Shown here: one piece after another, positions 41,991-52,200 of the stretch
How positions within the stretch are numbered: position 1 is the stretch's first letter
Layout: every line of letters begins with the position of its first letter
Source of the DNA: Leucobacter sp. CX169
GTDB taxonomy: Bacteria; Actinomycetota; Actinomycetes; Actinomycetales; Microbacteriaceae
Direction of reading: 5' to 3'
Assembly: GCF_017161405.1 (NCBI RefSeq)
Contig: NZ_CP071051.1
Location: 62,001 to 126,000, forward strand
DNA: 64,000 nucleotides
Notes under the pieces: generated by a model
Databases searched by the model: none
What the model was told of the DNA's origin: nothing
The model's input: only the letters and a program-made list of their open reading frames with translations
Position numbers and translations under genes: made by a program

Positions 41991-42689
41991 ATGCCTCAGG
42001 CCATTGACGACGCTGCGGTGACGCACACCGATTCCACTTGGATGAACCGGCACTTCGAGCTCGTCATCGCCATGCTGCTTGGCCTCGCGTCGATCGTCAC
42101 CGCCTGGGCGTCGTTCCAGGCCTCGCTGTACGACGGCGAGATGTCGGCAGCCAACACCCGCGCGGGTGTGCTCTCGGCCGAGGCTGAGTCGCTGTACCTC
42201 GAGGGAAACCAGCAGTACCTGAGCGACGGTCAACTGTTCGACCGGCTGACCGAGCTGCGCATTCAGTCGACCAGCGCCGACGCCGCGGCCGCCGCGGTGG
42301 CCGCGGAGACCATCGACGTCCTGACGTTCCAGTCGATGAGCGAGGATTTCGCCGCGGCCGTTGAGTGGGCTGACGCCGAGAACGAGGCAGACCCCGAGAT
42401 GTTCACGCACCCCCAGGGTGACGAGGCCTACCTGGCGACCCTGTTCGGCGAGTACGAACAGGTGAAGGCGCAGGCGGACACCGAGCTCGCAAACTCAAGC
42501 AAGTTCAACGACCTGGGCGATCAGCTCACCCTGAACACCGTGCTGCTCGCGATCTCGCTGTTCCTCTTTGGTATCGCCGCGATCCTGCGCACCTATCGTA
42601 CGCGCCTGCTGATCACGGGAGTCTCCGCCGTGGTCATGGTGGTCGCCACGGTGCTGACATTCATCGTGGTGTCGACGCCGATCTCGTAG
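41991..42689 (+). CDS. Membrane protein of unknown function between two TAP-like hydrolases
   Basis: ATG at 41991 lies behind CGGGGGAA and gives 232 residues. One N-terminal helix (about 23-43, FELVIAMLLGLASIVTAWASFQASLYDG) and two C-terminal helices (about 180-200 and 206-228) flank an acidic, Ala-rich helical segment of 130 residues that probably lies in the cytosol or outside as a coiled coil. The start resembles DUF4337-like proteins, but I do not claim that family. It is same-strand between two related hydrolase genes. Confidence 0.7.
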   Translation: MPQAIDDAAVTHTDSTWMNRHFELVIAMLLGLASIVTAWASFQASLYDGEMSAANTRAGVLSAEAESLYLEGNQQYLSDGQLFDRLTELRIQSTSADAAAAAVAAETIDVLTFQSMSEDFAAAVEWADAENEADPEMFTHPQGDEAYLATLFGEYEQVKAQADTELANSSKFNDLGDQLTLNTVLLAISLFLFGIAAILRTYRTRLLITGVSAVVMVVATVLTFIVVSTPIS

Positions 42690-42745
42690 TGCAGCCGTGC
42701 GTGCCGGACGTTGGTCTGTCACCCGAACCTTTTGAGAGGAAAGCC

Positions 42746-44236
42746 ATGAAGCGGTTTGGACTGTCGATTGTCGCCATTGCGGCTCTCGCGTTGAGCGCGT
42801 GCTCCACGGCGCCCGAGCCCGGCGAGAGCCAGCGGCAATCCGAGCGGTACCCCGGCGTCTATGCGCAAACGATCGACTGGGGAGCGTGCACCGAGGACTT
42901 CGGCATGACCGAGACGATGGCCGAAAAGCTCGAGTCGCGCGGTGCTCCCACTGACACCTTCCGCTGCGCCATGGTGGAGGCGCCGCTGAACTGGGACACC
43001 CCCGCGAGCCACCAGACGATTGAGCTCGCGGTCGTACATGTTCCCTCGACCGGGGATTCGCCGCGGGGAACGCTGTTTGGCAACCCCGGCGGCCCGGGCG
43101 GAAGCGGACTGGAATACACCTACGGCCAGACCACGCGTGAGGAATTCGGAGAGGTGCTGGCGAACTACGACCTCATCGGCTTTGACCCGCGAGGCATCGG
43201 CAAGAGCTCGCCGCTCGTGTGCGATGACGTTTCGGCCTCGAAGGTACTCGATATCGCTACCTGCGCCGACGCATACCCGCTCGCACACTCGATGGGGACC
43301 TCGCAGGTAGCGCGCGACATGGACTTGTTGCGGGAACTCATGGGCGAGGACCGACTCGACTACCTGGGCTACTCGTACGGGACGGTCGTTGGCGCGACGT
43401 ACTCAACGCTGTTCCCCGAGCGCGTCGGACGGATGCTGCTCGACAGCGCCATCGGGTCGCAGTGGGCGAGTCTCACCGGACACTTCGACCAGAGTTCGGC
43501 AATCGTGAAGGCGATCGAGTTCATGCTCGCTGAGTGCGGCGTGAGCTATGAGGTCACGACGTGCCCGATCGCGAACGAGTCGGCGCTGAGACACACGATT
43601 CAGTCGTTCGAGGAGCAACCAAAGTTTGCGAGTGACGGGACCGAGGTCGGGGGAGGCATGCTCTGGGGTCACCTGCTGAAGGCGCTCTATGGCGGCACCG
43701 TCCCCCGAGAGATCGCGCTCGATTCGTTCGGGCGCGCGATCGGCGGGGAACAGGCCGCGATCGATGAGATTGCCGAGGCGATGAGTGGAGGGGGTGCTGA
43801 GGTGGGGCTTTCCGGCCAGATCGTGAGTTGCCACTCGTTCCCCAGAGACCCGGACGTGCTCGGCTTGGTGGAGCGCGTGGAGGAGCTCGGCTTGCCCGAG
43901 ATGCTCGGAGGGCCAGCGATAACCGACGAGGCGCTGATGGGGTTCACCGACCTGTCCTGTTTTGCCCTTCCCGAGGCTGGCGACGACCTCACCTCGTTCC
44001 GGGGCTCTCCTGACGCGACCATCCTGGTGGTGGGCATCACCGGAGACCACGCGACCCCCTACGCGCAGTCAGTCGCGCTGGTGCGTGAACTCGGAAATGC
44101 GCGCCTGCTCACGCTCGAGGGCGAGGGGCACGCGGCCGCATACACCGGCAAGTCGAGTTGTGTGACCGAGGCGGCTACCGCCTTCCTCGTGGAGGGGACG
44201 CTGCCTGCGGAGGGCACGGTCTGCGCGAAGGATTAG
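42746..44236 (+). CDS. Secreted alpha/beta hydrolase lipoprotein (TAP-like), copy 2
   Basis: ATG at 42746 follows GAGAGGA and gives 496 residues. The lipobox is LSAC. It is a clear paralogue of copy 1: FGNPGGPGGSGLEY, LIGFDPRGIGKSSP, MGTSQVARDMDLLRELM, GYSYG (Ser210), GDHATP (Asp434), GEGHAAA (His462) and KSSCVTEAATAFLVEGTLPAEGTVC. Substrate is unknown; substrate loops (for example 290-340) differ most between the copies. It overlaps the convergent MATE gene by four bases. Confidence 0.9.
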   Translation: MKRFGLSIVAIAALALSACSTAPEPGESQRQSERYPGVYAQTIDWGACTEDFGMTETMAEKLESRGAPTDTFRCAMVEAPLNWDTPASHQTIELAVVHVPSTGDSPRGTLFGNPGGPGGSGLEYTYGQTTREEFGEVLANYDLIGFDPRGIGKSSPLVCDDVSASKVLDIATCADAYPLAHSMGTSQVARDMDLLRELMGEDRLDYLGYSYGTVVGATYSTLFPERVGRMLLDSAIGSQWASLTGHFDQSSAIVKAIEFMLAECGVSYEVTTCPIANESALRHTIQSFEEQPKFASDGTEVGGGMLWGHLLKALYGGTVPREIALDSFGRAIGGEQAAIDEIAEAMSGGGAEVGLSGQIVSCHSFPRDPDVLGLVERVEELGLPEMLGGPAITDEALMGFTDLSCFALPEAGDDLTSFRGSPDATILVVGITGDHATPYAQSVALVRELGNARLLTLEGEGHAAAYTGKSSCVTEAATAFLVEGTLPAEGTVCAKD

Positions 44237-45567
44237 CCGAGTACGACCCAGCGCTCGCCGCGGGCGCGCAGCCCCAGCGTGACCGCCCGGGCGAGCATGA
44301 ACACGAGGGTGAAGCCCGCGGTGAGCGCGATCAGCGCCGGCAGGCCGGTCGGGGCGAGGCGCGTGAGCAGCCACAGCACCGGAAGGTAGCAGGCGAGGTT
44401 GACGAGGCTGGTCCAGGCGAGGTAGCGCGCGTCGCCCGCGCCCATCAGCACGCCGTCGAGCACGAAGACGATGCCGGACAGGGGCAGCGAGAGCGCGAGC
44501 ACCAGCAACACGGGCGGCAGCAACGCGAGCACGTCGGGGTCGTCCGTGAAGATGCGTCCGAGCCAGGGGCTCAGCGCCGCGAGCAGCGCACCGAACGCGA
44601 CGCCGCTCGCGGCACCCCACCAGACGGTGCGCGCAAGGACCTGCCGGGCCGCCCGCGCGTCACGGGCACCGAGGGCGTCGCCCACGAGGGCCTGCGCGGC
44701 GATCGCGAGGGCATCGAGCGCGAAGGCCGCGAGCGTGAAGAGCGTGAAGACGACCTGGTAGCCGGCGGTCGTGACCGCGCCGTGCACGGTGGCGGCCCCG
44801 ACGGTCGCAAGTAGCGCCGCGCGCAGGCCCAGCGTGCGGATGAAGAGCCAGCCGCCGCTTTGGCCCACCCGCCGGAGGTCCGCCGCGTGGGGCCGCGGGC
44901 CCACGCCCGCAGCGCGCGCGTGCCGCGCGATCACCACGAGGTAGGCGATCACCATGCCCCACTGCGCGATGACGGTGCCCCAGGCGGATCCGGCGATGCC
45001 CCAGCCGAAACCGTAGATGAACAGCACGTTGAGGGCGGCGTTCAGTGCGAAGCCGATGCCGGCGACCGCGAGCGGCGTTACCGTGTCCTGCAGTCCGCGC
45101 AGGAGGCCAGCCGCGGCGAACACCAGCAGCATGGCGGGGACACCGGCTGCGGACGGCAGGAGGTACGCCAGCGCCTGATCGGCCACCGACTCGCCCCCGC
45201 CGAACGCCCCGACGAGGGGGCGCGCGGCGAACGCCAAGACGAGGGCGAGCACCGCCCCGAGGCCCAGCGCGAACCACAGGCCAGAGACGCCCGCCCGCAT
45301 GGCGCCCGCGAGGTCACCCGCGCCGCGCCGCCTGGCCACCTGCGGCGTGGTCGCGTACGCGAGAAAGATCATCAGGCCGACGAGGGTGCTCAGCACTGCA
45401 GAGGCGACGGCGAGTCCGGCGAGCGAGTCGGCGCCGAGATGGCCGACGAGGGCGGTATCGACGACGAGGAAGAGCGGTTCGGCGATCAGTGCGCCGAGCG
45501 CGGGGATGGCGAGCGCCGCGATCCGGCGGTCTATCCCGCGGTCGGCACTGCGCCGGTCGGCCGTCAC
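44233..45567 (-). CDS. MATE-family efflux transporter (DinF-like)
   Basis: GTG at 45567 gives 444 residues with twelve membrane helices. IAALAIPALGALIAEPLFLVVDTALVGHLG is the MATE helix-one signature, and a similar LRAALLATVGAATVHGAVTTAGYQV repeats at the start of the second half. DinF-like MATEs of actinobacteria export drugs or oxidised compounds using cation gradients. It overlaps the upstream CxxC protein gene by GTGA and is therefore coupled to it. Confidence 0.9.
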   Translation of the reverse strand: MTADRRSADRGIDRRIAALAIPALGALIAEPLFLVVDTALVGHLGADSLAGLAVASAVLSTLVGLMIFLAYATTPQVARRRGAGDLAGAMRAGVSGLWFALGLGAVLALVLAFAARPLVGAFGGGESVADQALAYLLPSAAGVPAMLLVFAAAGLLRGLQDTVTPLAVAGIGFALNAALNVLFIYGFGWGIAGSAWGTVIAQWGMVIAYLVVIARHARAAGVGPRPHAADLRRVGQSGGWLFIRTLGLRAALLATVGAATVHGAVTTAGYQVVFTLFTLAAFALDALAIAAQALVGDALGARDARAARQVLARTVWWGAASGVAFGALLAALSPWLGRIFTDDPDVLALLPPVLLVLALSLPLSGIVFVLDGVLMGAGDARYLAWTSLVNLACYLPVLWLLTRLAPTGLPALIALTAGFTLVFMLARAVTLGLRARGERWVVLG

Positions 45568-45929
45568 GCCACCGAGTCCACGACCCCGTTGAACCGGGTG
45601 CCGACGCCGTAGACGAACTCGCGGGCCGCCGCGGGGTTCGCGGGCTCGGGCAGGGCGGACTCGTCATGCTCGGCGCAGGTAATCAGGGTGAACTCGGGCC
45701 ACCACTTCTTGGGGCGCGCCTGCTCGGTGAACCCGCACACCACGCACTGCAGCGTGACCCACACCGGCTTTTTGCCCGTGCGGTTCGATCGGGACTGCGC
45801 AAGCCAGGCCGGAGGGTGCGCGTTCATCTCGTCGAGCTCTGCCTGGCTGATCTGAGCGGGAATGCCGTGACGACGGGCCATCTCGAGCGAGATGTCGAGG
45901 GCAAGGGCAGCGTCGAAGCGTGAGGGCAT
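45564..45929 (-). CDS. Small CxxC protein of unknown function, coupled to MATE gene
   Basis: The ATG at 45929 (MPSRFDAALALDISLEMARRHG) gives 121 residues. The middle holds WVTLQCVVCGFTEQARPKKWWPEFTLITCAEHDE, in which CVVC and a later CAEH could form one zinc site. There is no signal peptide. I do not recognise a named family. Translational coupling to the MATE exporter (GTGA overlap) suggests that both are needed together. Confidence 0.65.
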   Translation of the reverse strand: MPSRFDAALALDISLEMARRHGIPAQISQAELDEMNAHPPAWLAQSRSNRTGKKPVWVTLQCVVCGFTEQARPKKWWPEFTLITCAEHDESALPEPANPAAAREFVYGVGTRFNGVVDSVA

Positions 45930-46260
45930 GCCCCCAGGGTACGCCGGTGGCGGAGGTGGTGGGGATCCTGCCCTGAGGCGGTGGGCGCGCGAGGCGTGTG
46001 GCGAGTGGCCGTCAACGTGCGTTGTTCCATAGGATGTTCCCGGGGGGCGCCTTCGGTCGCTGGGGGAATTTTTTGGGGATTTCATGGCGAAAAGCTGTGT
46101 TTCATTTTGCTACGGACAGTCGGGGGACTGAGACCTGAGCTTTGACCGTTTATGCGTTTTCGATGACTAGCGCGCCCAGCGCGCGCTGACGTAGTCACAC
46201 TCAAGTAGTTCGCCGTTTTGGCATGCCCACAAACGGCTCGTGGTTTCAGGGGATTGTGTG
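45930..46260. other. 331-base promoter region of the giant surface protein
   Basis: No gene fits here. The first third contains a GGATCCTGC site (45963-45971). From about 46060 the sequence becomes much more AT-rich than the chromosome average (GGAATTTTTTGGGGATTT and TTTCATTTTGC are examples), and TTGACC at 46142-46147 is a good -35 candidate. AGCGCGC (46169-46175) and GCGCGCT (46181-46187) form a perfect 7-bp hairpin that would sit in the 5' leader of the giant gene. Confidence 0.5.
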
Positions 46261-49200
46261 TTGAAGAGGTTCTTTTCGGGTGTCGTCACTGCGGCGCTCG
46301 TAGTATTGCTCGCGCTGGCCGATGTCGCAGGAAGTATGACTGCGATTCCAGCGGCACAGGCCGCGGATACGCCGGGCATCACCCTCAACGGCACGGTAGA
46401 CGAGGGTGACCCCGGGTACCTGAACTCGAAGTCGATCGTGCTGTCCTCGGGCAACGAGACCCGGGTGAACTACCGGCTCGTGCCCGGCTATGCGTCGGGA
46501 AACGCAACCGGTGTGCAGGTCAAGATCTTCCTGCCCTCGCTCGAGTACGTGAATGGCGAGTACCAGGTCGTCAGCCGAGACCGGGCCCCCAGCCCGCTCG
46601 GCGTGCAGGGCCGCGTGAGCGCAGGCGGCGGCTGGAACGTGCTGTCTGACACGACGGTCCAGGGCGGACCGATCGTCATGGAGTACATCGGCGACCTGGG
46701 CGCCGGCGTGAACCCCGCGTTCGACATCTTCCTGACGACCTACAACGACCAGACGGACGGGCCTTACGGTGGCGTGCCCGAGGGCACCCGGTTCGAACTG
46801 GGCGGCGCCGTCTCGTACGAGATGTTCAACCGGGTCCCGGGCTCCTCGTGGGAGACCCCGAACCAGCTGGACGACGAGTCGCGAGTCTCCGTCATCTCGT
46901 CTGATTTGCGCTGGGAATCCAACATCCAGGCGCACCTGCCGGCCGGGGGCACGGACTCCGTGCCGATCTGGGACCGCTATCAGTACGTCGACTACCTCTA
47001 CTCGATCACCAACACCTCGACGAACGTCGCGTCGAACATCGACGGCTACTCGGTCACGTTTGACATCGACTCGACCGACAGCAACGTCAACGGGATCATC
47101 CCGTTCGACATCAATCGCTGGAAGTACATCGAGGGCGGTGCGCCCGTGCCCAACGGCGACCGAGAGGACACCTCGGGCCAGTTCGTCGGAGTCCCGGGTG
47201 AGGGCGGCGTGCTGATCTACGACGCGACCGACTGGGACGGCGTGAGCGAGCTCACGGAAGAGATTCCGTACACCTACTCGGGCACCGGCATGATCACGAT
47301 CGATCGTGAGCACGGCGCGAACAAGCAGGAGCTCACCCCCGCGGGGGCCGCCGGCCCGACCGAGCGGAAGTTCGTGATCTCCCTGCCCCTGAGTCGGCAG
47401 GGCTTCCCGAACCCGCCCGCGATGTTCAAGGTGGCCGCGATCACCAACATCCTCTTCGCCCAGACGGCGAACTGGTCGAAGACCCGGATCGTCGAGCGCG
47501 AGATTGTCGTCCCGACGTACGAGTTCTCGTTCACGCACACGACGCAACAGGACGAGGTCGTCTACGGCTACGAGACGTTCAACGAGATCGCGAATCTCCG
47601 CAACGGCTCCAACGCGCCGACCTTCGACCCCTCGGTGCGCTACGAGGTGGACGAAGATTTCCTCCTTGACCGGGTCACCTACGAGTTTGACGAGGCGCAC
47701 CTTTCGAGCTTTGAGCGGGCTGAGGTCACCTACTCGTACGTCGACGCGAACACGGGCGACACCGTCACCGAGGGGCTCGAGGCCACCGCGCTCGCGCGCG
47801 ATGACGCCACGGGCGTCGTGACGCTGACCTTCGACGTGTCGCGCCTGCAGCGCCTGGACTGGGACCACACGCTCTCGTTCAGCCTGGTCGACCGGGTCGA
47901 GCCCGGCGCGAGCCTGCCGCTGACCATCAAGGTCTTCGGCGAGCCGGTGCGGGTGGGCGTCATGACCGCCACGGCGACCGCGATCTTCACCGAGCGGATC
48001 GCGAGCAACAACGACTTCGGCGAGGAGACGACCTACACCGAGGTGCAGCACGAGACCGCGCTCGACGCGAGCTTCACCGTGATCTACCCGGATGAGGTCG
48101 TTCCCGACTTCCAGGTGGACATCAACTCCCAGGGCGACCACGCCACGGTGCCGTTTGAGTCTGTGGCGCTGATCGACTTCCTCTTCGGCGTCAACAATAC
48201 GACCGCCGAGAACTCGACCACCACCCTCACCCTGAACACGAAGAGCGCGGTGCTCACTGAGGCTGAACTGACGCTGAAGGCCGCGCTGTTTGCGCAGGGG
48301 GAGAACCTTCGCGTCTCGGTAGCGACGCTCGACGGCGATGTCGAGAAGCTTGACCTGACGAGCTACGCGGGAAGCGGTGACTTCACGGTCGCCCTGCCCC
48401 AACGAGTGGCGACGGTCACCATTGACACCGACGCGCTCACCTCGGACGGCGTCGCAAACTTCGCCTCCGTCTCGGCGAAGGTGGGCCACAAACTCACAAA
48501 GCAGCACCTCGTGACCGGCGACATTCGGACCTACCAGCCTCGGCCGTACGACCAGGACACGACCGCGGAAGCAATCGGGACCATCGACATCCAGCTGCCG
48601 AACGAGCTCGTCCCCGCGGTCGACGTGATCGGCGTCTACGGCACGCTCGCGACGCGAAAGACCACCCACGTCGGCTACGAGTCGACCTTCCAGGCCGAGT
48701 TCCAGCTCGACACGCTGGGCGTGAACTCCCCAGAGTCCGAGTACGTCATCGATCTGCTCGCGCCGACCAAGTCCGGCGCGCTCGCGTTTGGCAAGATCGC
48801 GCTGCAGGCGGCGTACCTGGACAACGTCACCGACCCCGCGATCACGTTCGTCGATGCGAAGGGCAAGACGCAGCGGTTCACCGCGCCCGAGGTGGCCACG
48901 GCTGAGGTCACCCTGACGGACATCGCGAAGATCGTCGTCTCCGGCACCAATCTCAGCCTGCAGGGCCCGCAGACCATCGCCCTTGTCGAGTACGACGCGG
49001 ACATCGAGATCGGGTCTTCGCAGACCGTCCGCGCCACCTTCACGGGCACGCAGGAGGCGCCGTACGAGGACGAGAAGTCGGCGACACAGAAGAACCAGAT
49101 CACGGTGCGCGAGACCCAGACCAAGGTCAAGGTCGAGGGCGTGAACCAGGTGACGCAGCCGGTCGGCGCCGGGAACACCTACTCGGTCGACATCTACCGC

Positions 49201-52200
49201 TGGTGGGGCAAGGGGTCCACCTACAACACGCAGGACTCCACGCTCGATCAGGGCTACAAGTCGCTCGGCGGGTTCACCTCGACGCTCACGAGGCCCACCG
49301 AGACCTTCGACAACAACAACCAACGCGTGAGCGTGGACGTCGAGCTGCCCTACGAGCACTTCGACCTCTACTACCTCAAGATCCGGGAGGACATGCGCGA
49401 GTATGTCGACTCGGTGGACGTCTACCGGATGGTCGACGGCAAGGAAGTGCTCTGGAAGACGGTGCCCGGCAGCGACTGGGTCAACAACTCCGCCGAGGGC
49501 GCAGGCTTCTGGCGCATCGGCACCGCGCGCCCGGACATTCTCGACCAGGAGATGTACGCGAGCTACCCCGGCGTTGCGGGAGTGAGCAATCACCCGTACT
49601 ACAAGGAAGCCTGGGATCAGGACGTCCGTCCCGACGCTCCCGTGTCGCGCGTCGTCATCACGCTTGAGTTCACGCGAGAGGGCAACGATGCCGTCCCCCA
49701 GATGGCCGGCGTGCAGAACGACGTCGTCGAGTACATGGGCCGCTTCCACTCGTCATCAGTGGGCGGCAAGCAGCCGACCGACCTCACCGCGACCGACACG
49801 ATGGGCCTCGGCACTGAGCTGACGCGGACGGACCGTGCCAGCATCAACTCCCTGGTCGCCTACCCGTTCGCGCAGACCAAGACCGGCGCGAACGACAACA
49901 CTTCGCTCGCGAACAAGGTCATCACGATGGGCTCGGTGGGCGAGTACCTCGCGAGCATTTGGAACGCCAACACGACGAACTGGAGCTACTACTCGGGCCA
50001 CGGGCCCGACGTGTACTCGCCCGCCGCCACCGAGTACGACGAGTGGCTGGGCCTCTACGACCCCGCGTCGTTCCATGACGAGCTCGTATACGAGTTCGTG
50101 TACCCGGCCAGCCCGAAAGACAACGGCGTCTACAACCTCAAGGCGACGCACGTCGCCATCGCGAACACGAGCACACTGCAGTACCTCACCGGTGTGCGGG
50201 TGCTCGGCGAGAACGGGAAGACCGTCGAGATCTCGTTCGGGGCTGAGCTGACCGACACCGCTCGCTTCGATTACGACAACTCGCTCGCGGCGGGCATCCA
50301 CGACGACGGCGACGGAAGCTTCACTGTGTCGTTCGGCGAGGACGGCGTCTTCCCCGAGAAGTTCGAGGGCATCTTCCGCCAGGTCTCCGGCTTCGGTGAG
50401 CGCACCGCCGAGATCGACGGCGCGGTCGCCGACACCCTCGGCGCCTCGCTCGCCGAGGTCGACGTCCGCGTCGGCGGGGTCGTGAACGGCAACCAGGCCC
50501 TGAAGGGCACGACGAACCTGTACCGGGTGCCTGACGACACGCAGAAGAAGACGCTGCTGCACTCGACGAGCGCGACCCTGACCGGCTACACGCCCAAGCT
50601 CGGCGCCTCGCTCGACATGCAATTCGACAGTGTCAAGGTCTACGACTACCAGGCCGACGGCGTCACCCCCAATACCTCTCGGGTGGTGGCGGGGATCGCG
50701 AACTCCTCCGAGGCCGACATCAAGGACCTCGTCCTGAACGTCAAGCCGGACGCGAACTTCCGCTCGCAGCTGGTCGAGATCCCTGAGGACATCTTCGCGG
50801 GCGACTGGTCGGTCGACTCGGTGGTCGTCTCCCAGGGTGCGCAGCACACCCCGATCGCGCTCGACGAGTTCACGCTCAACGAGGCGACGCGCAACTACGA
50901 GTTCGACCTGCGGGCGCTGTTCGCCGACGGCACGCTGACGACCCAGGAGGTCGCGGTGACGCTCGGCGGCGAGGCCACGCTGCTCAAGCAGCACGTGGAC
51001 AACATCGCGGTCGCCTTCGTCCCGAAGGACGACACCGTCGGGCTGTGGGGCTCGCTGACCCGGGCGGGGTCCGAGGTCCCGCTCCCGACGCGCATGCGCG
51101 ACGGCGGAGACGTCTTTGTCACGGGCGTGTGGGTCGACGAGGACGAGCACGGCTCGAACTGGAACTCGAAGCCCAGCTTTGTTTCCGAGCGCAGCAAGGG
51201 CAGCAACGAGCAGGTCATGCACCACAGCTCGTTCAACGCGAATGCCACGGTGACCTCGTACAACCCGATCTTCGCCTCGGCGGGCGGAGGCAACGCCGGC
51301 GCGAAGCCGACGCTGACGCACGCCAGCCCGACGAGTTCCCTCGCCCCGCGCATCTACACGCGGGTCGCGCGCCTGCAGACCCACGCCGTGCATCTGCAGA
51401 ACGACTTCTCGAAGGCAGACGCGACGCACCTGTTCTACGACGCCGACACCGGCGCACAGATCAACTTTGCCAACATCGCGGTGGGCGACACCACCAAAGT
51501 GCTCTACGAGCTGCGCAACGTGGGCGTGACCGCGACGGACAACGCGGGGGCAGGATCCCTGCCCGTCTTTCGCCCGCAGGCGCACATCGAGGCGCCCGCG
51601 TTCATGGAAATCTCCTCGGTCGAGGCCACGTCGGCATACCTGTTGGGTGACCCGAACCGCGGGGCGATCATCGGCGAAGGCCCCAACGCGGCCGTCGACG
51701 TGCCGGCCGAGCAGGTGGCGGTCGACACGCGCAACCCCAAGCGCACCGACGTCACGTTCGACCTGACGCTGAACGACGGCGAGTCTGTGTTCTTCCTCGT
51801 CGAGTACACCGCGACAAACGATGCGGGCGCGGGGCTGGGCGCCACGCAGGGCAAGACCCTGCAGTGGAACACCTACGCGCGGCCGGCCTATGCCCACCAC
51901 TTCATGAGCTACAACAGCGACGGAGCGAACGGCAACCGGGTGACCGGCACGACCGCGGCAGTGAACTTCGACGGGGACAGCTTCGCCGAGCAGCTCGGCC
52001 GGGTCCACAACACGCTCTACCGCTACGCCGACCCGAACCAGCTCGTCATCGAGAGCCGCTTCGACACCGAGAACGTCTCGGGCCAGGACATGACCCTGAC
52101 GGTCAAGAACATCCGCAACGAGATCCTGCACGACAACACGCGCCTCGACCTGTTCGTGACGCTCGACAAGAGCGCGCTCTCCGGGTTTGAGCTGACGGGC

